Shown one piece after another: positions 56,402 through 64,000 of a stretch of 64,000 bases of DNA. How positions within the stretch are numbered: position 1 is the stretch's first letter; each line of letters opens with the position of its first letter. The position numbers were made by a program, and so were the translations under genes. This DNA is from Microbacterium thalli. Lineage in GTDB: Bacteria; Actinomycetota; Actinomycetes; Actinomycetales; Microbacteriaceae. The notes under the pieces were generated by a model that was not told where the DNA came from, searched no databases, and worked only from the letters and a program-made list of their open reading frames with translations. The DNA lies in the NCBI RefSeq assembly GCF_028737325.1, contig NZ_JAQZCH010000001.1, positions 726,732-790,731 on the forward strand. The letters are read 5' to 3'.

Positions 56402-57886
56402 TCAGCGCACCCCGCGCATGAGCCGGAGCACCGGCTTCGCCGAGAACGCCAGCCCCACGCCCACCGCGATCGCGATGATGCCGAGGACGGTGAAGTACGG
56501 CGCCTCGTCGGCGGGGTCGTAGAACGTCGCCGCTTGACCGGCGACGGCCGTGCCCAGCGCGACCGAGAGGAAGAAGAGCGCGACCATCTGCGTCGTGAAC
56601 CGCCGCGGGGCGAGCTTCGTCGCCGCCGACAGTCCGACCGGCGAGAGGAACAGCTCGGCGATCGTGAAGACGAGCAGGATGCCGATGATGGCCACGAGCG
56701 GCGTCCCGTTCGCGCCCGTGCCGGCGAAGGGCAGGAACAGCAGGAAGGCCGCGCCCATCACGATCGCGCCGATCGCGAACTTCACCGGCGTGGAGGGCTG
56801 ACGCCGGCCGAGCCGCGTCCAGGCGGCGGCGAAGACGCCCGAGAGCAGGATGATGAACACCGGGTTGATGGACTGCACCCACGACACCGGCATCTCCCAG
56901 CCGAACAGATCGCGGTTGAGTCGCTCGGCGGAGTAGATCGTCACGACGGTGAACTGCTGCTGGTACAGCGACCAGAACGCGACCGAGGTCAGGAACAGCG
57001 GAACGAAGCCCCAGACGCGGCTGCGCTCCTCGGCGGTGATCACGGGGCTGCGCAGGATGACGATGAAGTAGGCGACCGCCGCCACGACCGTGGCCGCGAT
57101 GACGATCACGGCGAGGTTGTCGGCGCGGATGACACCGGTCAGCGCGAGCACCGCGATGAGGGCCGCACCGGCGCCCGCGACGATCCACACCAGCGGCATC
57201 CGCTTCTTCGGCAACGGGTTCGGGACGCGTCGCGCGGCGTCGGGGAGGTGGCGGCGACCGATCGAGTACTGCACGAGACCGGCGGCCATGCCCACCGCCG
57301 CGAGCCCGAAGCCCCAGTGGAACCCGAGCGTCGTCTGCAGCAGACCGGTGAGGAGCGGGCCGGCGAAGCCGCCGAGGTTGATGCCGAGATAGAAGAGCGA
57401 GAAGCCGCTGTCGCGGCGGACGTCGTCGGCGGCGTACAGGGTGCCGACGACGCTCGTCGCGGTCGCTTTCAGGCCGCCCGAGCCGAGCGCCACGAGCACC
57501 AGCCCGACGCCCAGCCCCACGAAGCCGGGCAGCAGCGCCAGGGCGATGTGACCGGCCATGATGACGAAGGCGCTCGCGAAGAGCACGCGTTCCGAGCCGT
57601 ACAACCGGTCGGCCAGCCAGGCGCCGAGCACCGTCGCGAGGTAGACGGAGCCGCCGTACGCGCCGACGATGCCGGTCGCGATCCCCCGATCGATGGCCAG
57701 TCCGCCGTCCGCGACGGTGTAGTACATGTAGATCAGCAGGATGCCCTGCATGCCGTAGAAGCTGAACCGTTCCCACAACTCGACCCCGAAGATGTGGGTC
57801 AGGGCCCAGGGCTGGCCGAAGAAGCGGGTGTCCTTCTCGGGGGTGCGTTCGACGGATGCGGTGGAGGCTGCGTCCTCGTGACTCAT
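56402..57886 (-). CDS. POT-family proton-dependent peptide transporter
   Basis: 494 aa with about fourteen membrane segments. The ExxERFxYYG proton-coupling motif reads ELWERFSFYG in segment 1, and GLNLG-like (LGINLGGFAGPLL) is in segment 5. Bacterial DtpT-type members import di- and tripeptides. Start ATG 57884-57886. A peptide importer next to cytosolic peptidase PepO nearby would make sense but is not an operon. Confidence 0.93.
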   Translation of the reverse strand: MSHEDAASTASVERTPEKDTRFFGQPWALTHIFGVELWERFSFYGMQGILLIYMYYTVADGGLAIDRGIATGIVGAYGGSVYLATVLGAWLADRLYGSERVLFASAFVIMAGHIALALLPGFVGLGVGLVLVALGSGGLKATATSVVGTLYAADDVRRDSGFSLFYLGINLGGFAGPLLTGLLQTTLGFHWGFGLAAVGMAAGLVQYSIGRRHLPDAARRVPNPLPKKRMPLVWIVAGAGAALIAVLALTGVIRADNLAVIVIAATVVAAVAYFIVILRSPVITAEERSRVWGFVPLFLTSVAFWSLYQQQFTVVTIYSAERLNRDLFGWEMPVSWVQSINPVFIILLSGVFAAAWTRLGRRQPSTPVKFAIGAIVMGAAFLLFLPFAGTGANGTPLVAIIGILLVFTIAELFLSPVGLSAATKLAPRRFTTQMVALFFLSVALGTAVAGQAATFYDPADEAPYFTVLGIIAIAVGVGLAFSAKPVLRLMRGVR

Positions 57887-57969
57887 GATTAGCGAGACTA
57901 CGCCTGCCGCGGACGCCGGGCCGTGTCGGGCCGTCGTTGCCGCCGACGGCGGCGGCGTAGGGTGGGCTC

Positions 57970-58701
57970 ATGAGCGAGAGCGTTCCCCCGATCGAAGCCG
58001 ATGTGCCCGCCGGGATCGACATCCGCCCCCTCGAGACCGTCGCCGACATCTTCGCCGGCGCCGCCGTGCTGCGCGAGGTGTGGGGTGGGGACCGCGACTC
58101 GGTGCCCACGAACCTCATGCGCGCCCTGGCCTACTCGGGCAACTACGTGGTCGGGCTGTTCGACGGCGACCGGGTCGTCGGCGCGTCGGTGGCGTTCTTC
58201 GCCGAGCCCGGTGCGCGGTCGATGCACTCGCACGTGACGGGCGTGCTTCCGGAGTACCAGCAGCAGGGACTCGGGCGTGTGCTCAAGCAGCACCAGCGCG
58301 CGTGGGCGTTCGCCCGCGAGGTCGGCACCATCACGTGGACGTTCGACCCGCTGTTCGCGCGCAACGCGCACTTCAACCTGCAGGTGCTCGGCGCCCGCAT
58401 CAGCGACTACCTCGTCGACCAGTACGGGCTCATGGACGACGGCCTGAACCGCGGCGAGGTCACCGACCGGCTCATGGTGACGTGGCCGCTGGCCGCGCCG
58501 CCGCAGCAGAAGCCCGCGGACGACCGCGTCGTCGCGACGATCGCCGTGCCCGCCGACATCCATGCGTTGCGCGCATCATCGCCGGCCGAGGCCGATGCGT
58601 GGCGCGACCGCGTGCGCGCGCAGTTCCTCGAGCACCTGGCGGCCGGACTCGTCGTCGGTGGTTTCGACGACGAGCGCGGCTACCTGCTCGTGAGCCCCTG
58701 A
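57970..58701 (+). CDS. GNAT-superfamily acetyltransferase (COG3375-like)
   Basis: 243 aa. The acetyl-CoA loop is GVLPEYQQQGLGRVLKQHQ (about 93-111); GTITWTFDPLFARNAHFNL is characteristic of this uncharacterised branch. The substrate is unknown. ATG 57970 is 6 nt after TAGGGT (57958-57963). Confidence 0.85.
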   Translation: MSESVPPIEADVPAGIDIRPLETVADIFAGAAVLREVWGGDRDSVPTNLMRALAYSGNYVVGLFDGDRVVGASVAFFAEPGARSMHSHVTGVLPEYQQQGLGRVLKQHQRAWAFAREVGTITWTFDPLFARNAHFNLQVLGARISDYLVDQYGLMDDGLNRGEVTDRLMVTWPLAAPPQQKPADDRVVATIAVPADIHALRASSPAEADAWRDRVRAQFLEHLAAGLVVGGFDDERGYLLVSP

Positions 58702-58705
58702 CGGG

Positions 58706-59512
58706 TCACTCGGAACCGGCGTCGCGCCAGGCGTCCGACTCGAGGTGCGACCCCGCCTGAGGTCCCATCTGCAGCATCCCGCCGTCGACGACCCAGGTGG
58801 CGCCGGTGACGTACGACGAGGCCGGGGAGGCCAGGAACGCCACGACCGACGCGATCTCCTCGGGCTTGCCCGGGCGCGGGATCGGGATGCCGGGGCGGTG
58901 GGTCTGCTCGGCGTCCTCGCCCTCCATGTCGTTGATGGGGGTCGCGATCTCTCCGGGGGCGACGGAGTTGACGGTGATGTCACGGGGCCCGAGCTCCTGC
59001 GCCATCGTCTTCACGAGGCCCTCGAGGCCGTGCTTCGAGGCGACATAGGCGGCCGAGCCGACGCGCGGCTGCGAGCCGTGCACGCTCGTCACGGCGATGA
59101 TCCGTCCGCCCTCGCCCGCGTCGGCCATGAGCTTGGCCGCCGTCTGCATGCCGAGGAACGCCCCGTCGAGGTTGAGGGCGACGACGGTGCGCCACCCGTC
59201 GAGGTCGAGGTCGAGCACCGGCCCGCCCGTGCCGCCGCCGGCATTGTTGACGAAGACGTCGAGGCCGCCGAGCTCCGCGGCGAGGTGCTCGATGACCCCG
59301 GGGACCTTCTCGAACTCGGTCGCGTCGAACTGGGCGACGACGGCCTTGCGGCCCCGCGCGCGAACGCCCTCCGCCGTCTCGTTGGCGCCGTCCTCGTCCG
59401 AATGCCAGGTGACACCGACATCCATGCCGGCGTCGGCGAGGGCGAGGGCGGTGGCGCGGCCGATCCCCGAGTCGGAGGCGGTAACGATGGCACGGCGGGG
59501 AGTGAACGTCAT
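58706..59512 (-). CDS. SDR oxidoreductase (glucose 1-dehydrogenase-like)
   Basis: 268 aa classical SDR. Cofactor motif is TASDSGIG (about 11-18), then NNAGG, catalytic Ser in VTSVHG and YVASK. The C-terminal [16 protein letters not shown] is typical of the clade. Start ATG 59510-59512. Substrate unresolved. Confidence 0.92.
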   Translation of the reverse strand: MTFTPRRAIVTASDSGIGRATALALADAGMDVGVTWHSDEDGANETAEGVRARGRKAVVAQFDATEFEKVPGVIEHLAAELGGLDVFVNNAGGGTGGPVLDLDLDGWRTVVALNLDGAFLGMQTAAKLMADAGEGGRIIAVTSVHGSQPRVGSAAYVASKHGLEGLVKTMAQELGPRDITVNSVAPGEIATPINDMEGEDAEQTHRPGIPIPRPGKPEEIASVVAFLASPASSYVTGATWVVDGGMLQMGPQAGSHLESDAWRDAGSE

Positions 59513-59604
59513 GCGTCGACGCTACGAACCGCGCCGCCCGCCGCGCACCCGGTTGACAACCCGCCACGTCGCGCCGTAACTCCTCAAATCCGGGCGACCG
59601 CACA

Positions 59605-59650
59605 CGATGACGCCCCGCCATTCCGGGAGAGGTGAGGCGGGGCGTCGTCG
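59605..59650 (-). terminator. 15-bp hairpin after the flotillin gene
   Basis: 59605-59619 pairs with 59636-59650 with one G:T wobble and a 16-nt loop. It begins 23 bp beyond the flotillin stop on the minus strand. No T-run. Confidence 0.65.
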
Positions 59651-59672
59651 ATCGTGAAGAGTGAGCGCAGAG

Positions 59673-61052
59673 TCACTCCGTTGCGGCGGGCGGCGCGGTG
59701 GTGGCGTCGTCCTCGCGCAGGCCTTGGGCCATGCCGCGGCCGGTGGCCTGCCCCTGGATGATCTGGCGCAGGTCGATCCCGGTCGTGGCCTGCACGGCGT
59801 CGAAGGTGGCGCGCATGCTCGAGGCGCTTTCGGAGGCGATGTGGCTGGATGCGCCGTCGCCGCCGAGCACCGTGATGGAGCCGACCTTATCGAAGCCGCG
59901 GGCGAACTCGGTCATGAGCGGCACGAGTGCCTCGATGGCGCGCTGGGCGAGCAGCGCCTCCTGGTTCTGCGCGATGGCGGCGGCCTCGGCCTTGATCGCG
60001 CCGGCGCGAGCCTCACCGGCCAGGCGCACGGCATCGGCCTCGGCCTGCGCGCGCAGGCGCGTGGCCTCGGCCTCTTGCGCGGCGATCTGGGCGCGAGCCT
60101 CAGCAGCCTTGACCTCGGCGTACGCCGCGGCATCGGCCGAGCGCTGGCGCTCGTACAGCGACGCATCGGCGACCTTCTTCACGTCGGCGTCGAGCTGCGC
60201 CTGGCGGTTCTCGGCGCCCTGCAGCAGCACGTCCTGCTCGCGCTGGGCGCGGGCGAGGGCCTCGGCCTGCTCGGCTTCGGCGCGTGCGCGTCCGACCTCG
60301 GCGGAGGCCGCGGCGGAGTTCTTGTCGTACGCGGTCTGCTCGATGAGGTTCGCCTCGTCGGTGGCGAGCTGACGCGCCTTGACCTCGCGGGCGGCGTTGA
60401 TGCGGGCGACCTCGGCCTCGCGGCGCACGCGCTCGACCTCGGTCGCACCGAGGGCGTCGATGTAGCCGTTCTTGTCGGTGATGCCCTGGATCTGGAACGA
60501 GTCGAGGATGAGGCCCTGCGCCAGCAGGTCGCTCTTGATGCCCTCGGCGATCTGGTCCGACAGCTTCTGCCGGTCCTTCATGAGCTGCTCGACGGTCAGC
60601 GTCGCGACGACACCGCGGAGCGCGCCCTCGAGCTGCTCGGTCGTGAACTGCTCGATCGCGCCGTCCTGCGAGAGGAAGCGCTCGGCTGCCCGGCGCACGA
60701 ACTCGGGGTCGGAGCCGATCTTCACGAGGGCCACGCCGGCGACCGAGACGGTGACGCCGTTGGATGCCTGTGCTGTGGGCTCCATCTTGATCTGGCGTGC
60801 GCGCAGCGAGATCATCTCGGCGCGCTGCGTCAGCGGGTTCACGAGAGCGCCGCCGCCGGTGATGATCGAGATGCGCGAGGAGTCGCCCGCCGCGTTCTTC
60901 TGGCTGCGTCCGACGACGACGAGCGCCTGGTCGGCCTTGGCGACCTTGTACCAGGCCCGCACCATGATCAGCAGGAAGATCAGGAGGATGACGACGGCGA
61001 CCACGGCGATGCCGCCGATCACGAGCGCACCTCCGGCGAAGAGAGCTTCCAT
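59673..61052 (-). CDS. Flotillin / SPFH-domain protein
   Basis: 459 aa. One N-terminal membrane segment (VIGGIAVVAVVILLIFLLIMV) anchors it, followed by the SPFH/band-7 domain (ISIITGGGALVNPLTQRAEMI to about 200). A long Ala/Glu-rich coiled coil (about 210-390) drives oligomerisation, and the end is Ala/Thr-rich. Bacterial flotillins organise membrane microdomains. AAAGG precedes ATG 61050-61052. No NfeD gene is adjacent. Confidence 0.93.
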   Translation of the reverse strand: MEALFAGGALVIGGIAVVAVVILLIFLLIMVRAWYKVAKADQALVVVGRSQKNAAGDSSRISIITGGGALVNPLTQRAEMISLRARQIKMEPTAQASNGVTVSVAGVALVKIGSDPEFVRRAAERFLSQDGAIEQFTTEQLEGALRGVVATLTVEQLMKDRQKLSDQIAEGIKSDLLAQGLILDSFQIQGITDKNGYIDALGATEVERVRREAEVARINAAREVKARQLATDEANLIEQTAYDKNSAAASAEVGRARAEAEQAEALARAQREQDVLLQGAENRQAQLDADVKKVADASLYERQRSADAAAYAEVKAAEARAQIAAQEAEATRLRAQAEADAVRLAGEARAGAIKAEAAAIAQNQEALLAQRAIEALVPLMTEFARGFDKVGSITVLGGDGASSHIASESASSMRATFDAVQATTGIDLRQIIQGQATGRGMAQGLREDDATTAPPAATE

Positions 61053-61118
61053 GCTGACCTTTCCCGTGCGTAACGATGTGTCCTTCGACCGTATCGGGGT
61101 CGGCCCGCGCGGCGCGAC

Positions 61119-61124
61119 TAGAAT
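61119..61124 (+). promoter_or_regulatory. -10 of glyS
   Basis: TAGAAT lies about 70 nt upstream of the glyS GTG; a TSS near 61131 would give a 60-nt leader. I see no T-box elements. Confidence 0.5.
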
Positions 61125-61193
61125 CGGGGATGCCGTCGCCTGCGGCATCCGCGCCGATCGGTGCATCCCGAAAACGACCATTTGGAGCCACCT

Positions 61194-62582
61194 GTGGCCG
61201 AGCAGTCCCGCCTCGACAAAGTCATCGCCCTCGCCCGCCACCGCGGGTTCGTCTTCCAGGCGGGGGAGATCTACGGCGGCTCGCGCTCCGCATGGGACTA
61301 CGGCCCCCTGGGCACCGAGCTCAAGGAGAACATCCGGCGCCAGTGGTGGCAGACCTTCGTCCGCGGCCGCGGCGACATGGTCGGCCTCGACTCGTCGATC
61401 ATCCTGCCCAAGCGCGTGTGGGAGGCGTCGGGTCACGTCGCGACCTTCACCGACCCGCTGGTCGAGTGCCTGCAGTGCCACAAGCGCTTCCGCGAGGACA
61501 CCCTCATCGAGGACTTCGAGGCGCGCAAGGGTCGCGCGGCCGAGAACGGCCTCGCCGACGTCCCGTGCCCGAACTGCGGCACCAAGGGGCAGTACACCGA
61601 GCCCAAGTCGTTCTCGGGCCTCGTGAAGACCTACCTCGGTGTCGTCGACGACGAGTCGGGCCTGCACTTCCTGCGCCCCGAGACCGCGCAGGGCATCTTC
61701 GTCAACTTCTCGAACGTGTTGACGGCGAGCCGCAAGAAGCCGCCGTTCGGCATCGGTCAGGTCGGCAAGGCCTTCCGCAACGAGATCACACCCGGCAACT
61801 TCATCTTCCGCACGCGCGAGTTCGAGCAGATGGAGATCGAGTTCTTCACGCCGCCCGCCGAGGCGCAGGAGTGGTTCGAGCACTGGGTCGAGGCCTGCTG
61901 GAACTGGTTCATCGATCTCGGCGTGAAGGCCGACAACATGCGGCGCTTCGACGTGCCCGAGGACGACCGCGCGCACTACTCCGCCGGCACGATCGACGTC
62001 GAGTACCGCTTCGGCTTCCCCGGCAAGGAGTGGGGCGAGCTCATGGGCGTCGCCAACCGCACCGATTACGACCTCGGCAGCCACACCGAGGCCTCGGGCC
62101 AGTCGCTGACGTACTTCGACCAGGCATCCGGCGAGAAGTACATCCCGTACGTCATCGAGCCCTCGTTCGGTCTGACCCGCGCCATGATGGCGTTCCTCGT
62201 CGACGCGTACGACGAGGAGGAGGTGCCGAACGCGAAGGGCGGCGTCGACACCCGCACGGTGCTGCGCCTCGACCCGCGTCTGGCCCCGGTCAAGGCCGCG
62301 GTGCTGCCGCTCAGCCGCAACGAGCGCCTGTCGCCGCTGGCCCGCGAGGTCGCCGACACCCTGCGCGGCCGGGGCTGGAACGTCGACTTCGACGACGCCG
62401 GTGCGATCGGGCGCCGCTACCGCCGCCAGGACGAGGTCGGCACGCCGTTCTGCGTCACGGTCGACTTCGACTCGCTCGACGATCGTGCCGTGACGGTGCG
62501 CGACCGCGACACGATGGCCCAGGAGCGCATCGGCCTCGACGCGCTCGAGGGCTACCTCGCCGAGCGCCTGCGCGGCGCCTGA
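61194..62582 (+). CDS. glyS: Glycyl-tRNA synthetase (single-chain class II)
   Basis: 462 aa homodimeric enzyme. Motif regions: [22 protein letters not shown] near 14-35, two CxxC pairs in an insert ([15 protein letters not shown]) that could bind zinc, motif 2 [23 protein letters not shown] and motif 3 region EPSFGLTR. The C-terminal anticodon-binding domain starts at [20 protein letters not shown] 61194 has GGAG 7 nt upstream; an ATG at 61161 is less likely. Confidence 0.96.
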   Translation: MAEQSRLDKVIALARHRGFVFQAGEIYGGSRSAWDYGPLGTELKENIRRQWWQTFVRGRGDMVGLDSSIILPKRVWEASGHVATFTDPLVECLQCHKRFREDTLIEDFEARKGRAAENGLADVPCPNCGTKGQYTEPKSFSGLVKTYLGVVDDESGLHFLRPETAQGIFVNFSNVLTASRKKPPFGIGQVGKAFRNEITPGNFIFRTREFEQMEIEFFTPPAEAQEWFEHWVEACWNWFIDLGVKADNMRRFDVPEDDRAHYSAGTIDVEYRFGFPGKEWGELMGVANRTDYDLGSHTEASGQSLTYFDQASGEKYIPYVIEPSFGLTRAMMAFLVDAYDEEEVPNAKGGVDTRTVLRLDPRLAPVKAAVLPLSRNERLSPLAREVADTLRGRGWNVDFDDAGAIGRRYRRQDEVGTPFCVTVDFDSLDDRAVTVRDRDTMAQERIGLDALEGYLAERLRGA

Positions 62583-62622
62583 CGCGCAGCCGCTGCATCC
62601 CGGTCCTTCGATCGGAGAATCA

Positions 62623-62670
62623 CACGAACCTCGGAGCCATCCCGCGATGGACTCCGAGGTTCGTGCTTTT
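62623..62670 (+). terminator. Rho-independent terminator of glyS
   Basis: CACGAACCTCGGAG (62623-62636) pairs perfectly with CTCCGAGGTTCGTG (62652-62665), with CCAT/ATGG inside across a bulged A and a 6-nt loop. CTTTT follows. The clearest intrinsic terminator in the window. Confidence 0.93.
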
Positions 62671-62691
62671 CTCCGACGTTCTCCGCGGGGC

Positions 62692-63270
62692 TCAGGACGA
62701 CGAGGAACTCTTCGCCGCGGCCTTCGCGGCGCGTTTGTATTCGCGCACCTTCGTCAGCGACTCGGGCGAGACGATGTCGGCGACCGAACGGAACGAGCCC
62801 TCATCGCCGTAGGAGCCGGCGGCCTCGCGCCAGCCGGCGCCGGTGAAGCCGTACTGCTTGCCGAGCAGAGCGAGGAAGATCTTGGCCTTCTGCGCGCCGA
62901 ACCCCGGCAACGCCATGAGGCGCTTCAGGACGGTCGGGCCGTCCGGGTCGCCCGAGGTCCAGATCGCGGCGGCGTCACCGCCCCACTCGTCGACGATCGT
63001 CTGGCAGAGGGTCTGCACGCGACCGGCCATCGAGCCCGGGAAGCGGTGCACCGCGGGCGTCTGCCGGAACACCTCGACGAACCCGTCGGGGTCGTACCCG
63101 GCGATGGTGGCCGCGTCGACCGAGCCCGCGCGCTCGCGGATCTTCAGCGGACCCGAGAACGCCGTCTCCATCGCGATCTGCTGGTCCAGCAGCATCCCGA
63201 TCAGCAGCGCGAGCGGGTTCTCGGTCAGCAGCTGATCGGCGGCGGTGTCGTCGGTGATGTGCAGGCTCAT
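62692..63270 (-). CDS. HhH-GPD-family base-excision repair protein
   Basis: 192 aa, the short actinobacterial HhH-GPD family. The helix-hairpin-helix is LMALPGFGAQKAKIFLALLG (about 125-144). Compared with endonuclease III it is shorter and lacks a four-cysteine iron-sulfur cluster. The C-terminus is Ala/Lys/Ser-rich. ATG 63268-63270 has GGAGA 6 nt upstream and is chosen over ATG 63279. Likely a DNA glycosylase; substrate unknown. Confidence 0.87.
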   Translation of the reverse strand: MSLHITDDTAADQLLTENPLALLIGMLLDQQIAMETAFSGPLKIRERAGSVDAATIAGYDPDGFVEVFRQTPAVHRFPGSMAGRVQTLCQTIVDEWGGDAAAIWTSGDPDGPTVLKRLMALPGFGAQKAKIFLALLGKQYGFTGAGWREAAGSYGDEGSFRSVADIVSPESLTKVREYKRAAKAAAKSSSSS

Positions 63271-63310
63271 GCTCTCCATGTTCTCATCGGCGACGCGGCA
63301 GGATGGGGGG

Positions 63311-64000
63311 ATGAGCGATCTCGTGACGCACGCCCACGACACCCGCGTCGTCGTGGTCGGCGGCGGCATGGCCGGCATCGTCGCGGCGCTGGAATGCGCG
63401 CGGCTCGGTCTGCGCGTCACGCTGTTCGAGGCGGCGCCCCACCTGGGCGGCTCGCTCGACCGCGTGACACTGGGTGATGCGACGGTGGATGCCGCGGCCG
63501 ACGGCATCCCCGCTTCCGCGTCGACCCTCGCGGGGCTCATCGACGAGGTCGGTCTGGCGGACGAGCTCGAGACCGCACGCGACGATGAGCTGTGGCTCGC
63601 CGCGGGACCGGACGGGGCGGCGCCGGCCCCGGCCGAGACGGTGCTCGGCATCCCCGCCAACCCGTGGGCCGAGGACGTCCGGCGGCACATCGAGACGCGC
63701 GGGGCGTGGCGGGCCTACGTCGACCGCCTGCGGCCGCCGTTGACCGTGGGGCGCCGACGGAGCCTCGGTGAGCTCGTGTCGTCGCGCATGGGGGAGCGGG
63801 TGCGCGACCGGCTCGTGGCGCCGTACATGCTCGCGGTGCACGGGGTGGCGCCCGAGCACATCGACATCGACGTCGCGGCCCCGTCGCTGAACCCGGCGCT
63901 CACCCGCACCGGCTCGCTCAGCGGTGCCGTCGCCCAGACCCGCCGCGCGGGCGCCCCGCAGCGTCGAGCGCCGCGGGGTGGGTTGTTCCGCCTCGTCGAC
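63311..64000 (+). CDS. hemY: Protoporphyrinogen/coproporphyrinogen oxidase, N-terminal part
   Basis: 230 codons are present and the frame is open at the window end. The FAD-binding motif is VVVVGGGMAGIVAALECARLGLRVTLFEA (about 13-41), with GGSLDR following. RSLGELVSSRMGERVRDRLVAPYMLAVHG matches the HemY membrane-binding/substrate region. It oxidises a porphyrinogen in heme synthesis; in actinobacteria this is usually the coproporphyrin-dependent route (known for the group, inferred here). ATG 63311 is divergent from the HhH-GPD gene. Confidence 0.85.
   Translation, partial: MSDLVTHAHDTRVVVVGGGMAGIVAALECARLGLRVTLFEAAPHLGGSLDRVTLGDATVDAAADGIPASASTLAGLIDEVGLADELETARDDELWLAAGPDGAAPAPAETVLGIPANPWAEDVRRHIETRGAWRAYVDRLRPPLTVGRRRSLGELVSSRMGERVRDRLVAPYMLAVHGVAPEHIDIDVAAPSLNPALTRTGSLSGAVAQTRRAGAPQRRAPRGGLFRLVD

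Noticed and set aside
61125..61193. Possible T-box or other tRNA-sensing leader before glyS
   Set aside because: Only about 60 nt of leader, with no specifier loop or T-box consensus visible.

Overview
The window is 64 kb of very GC-rich chromosome from an actinobacterium. Near-uniform G/C third positions, an HspR/HAIR heat-shock circuit, frequent leaderless genes and the mix of orthologues suggest Microbacteriaceae, most likely Microbacterium or a close relative (inference; no rRNA is present). I see no tRNA, rRNA, CRISPR array, insertion sequence or prophage. Genes are dense on both strands and most gaps are under 200 bp.

Region by region: 0.3-7.05 kb is a beta-glucoside-type utilisation unit (solute-binding lipoprotein, two permeases, GH3 glucosidase) read away from a LacI regulator, with a palindromic operator between them. 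7.06-12.7 kb holds dcd, a divergent pair of MarR-like regulators with histidine-rich tails, a BCCT transporter, an ElaA-type acetyltransferase and an Atg22-like MFS protein. 12.9-18 kb holds an OmpR-type regulator and the dnaK-grpE-dnaJ-hspR operon behind a HAIR operator. 18-23.4 kb holds an AI-2E-family permease, two glycosyltransferases and a GlxA-like regulator. At 23.5 kb a second HAIR precedes a clpB that lacks the N-terminal domain and is frameshifted near its 3' end.

25.8-29.7 kb is a compact secondary-metabolite cluster: a UbiA prenyltransferase facing a translationally overlapping type III PKS, methyltransferase and FAD monooxygenase set. Its gene content matches the Actinoplanes alkyl-methoxyhydroquinone (agq) pathway. 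29.9-36.1 kb holds a nitroreductase, a VOC protein, a NatAB-like exporter and an iron-siderophore ABC importer with an IdeR/DtxR-like box. 36.2-46.9 kb is mainly housekeeping: a GT87-like protein, a LuxR-type two-component pair, exonuclease III, a phosphoesterase, pyrE, an old yellow enzyme, a NagD-like phosphatase followed by two small membrane proteins, an SDR, an MntR-like regulator and a SpoU methyltransferase.

47-64 kb carries a MATE transporter, a DUF308-lipase fusion, an M13 peptidase, a beta-lactamase-fold protein without its catalytic residues, purU, an alpha/beta hydrolase without its nucleophilic serine, a core MetE, a POT transporter, a flotillin, glyS, a HhH-GPD protein and the start of hemY.

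Two window-wide patterns stand out. A TANNNT hexamer sits exactly 6-7 nt upstream of the start codon of about 21 genes, indicating leaderless transcription. The heptamer GGATGCC (or its complement GGCATCC) recurs far more often than base composition predicts, in genes and in gaps alike.
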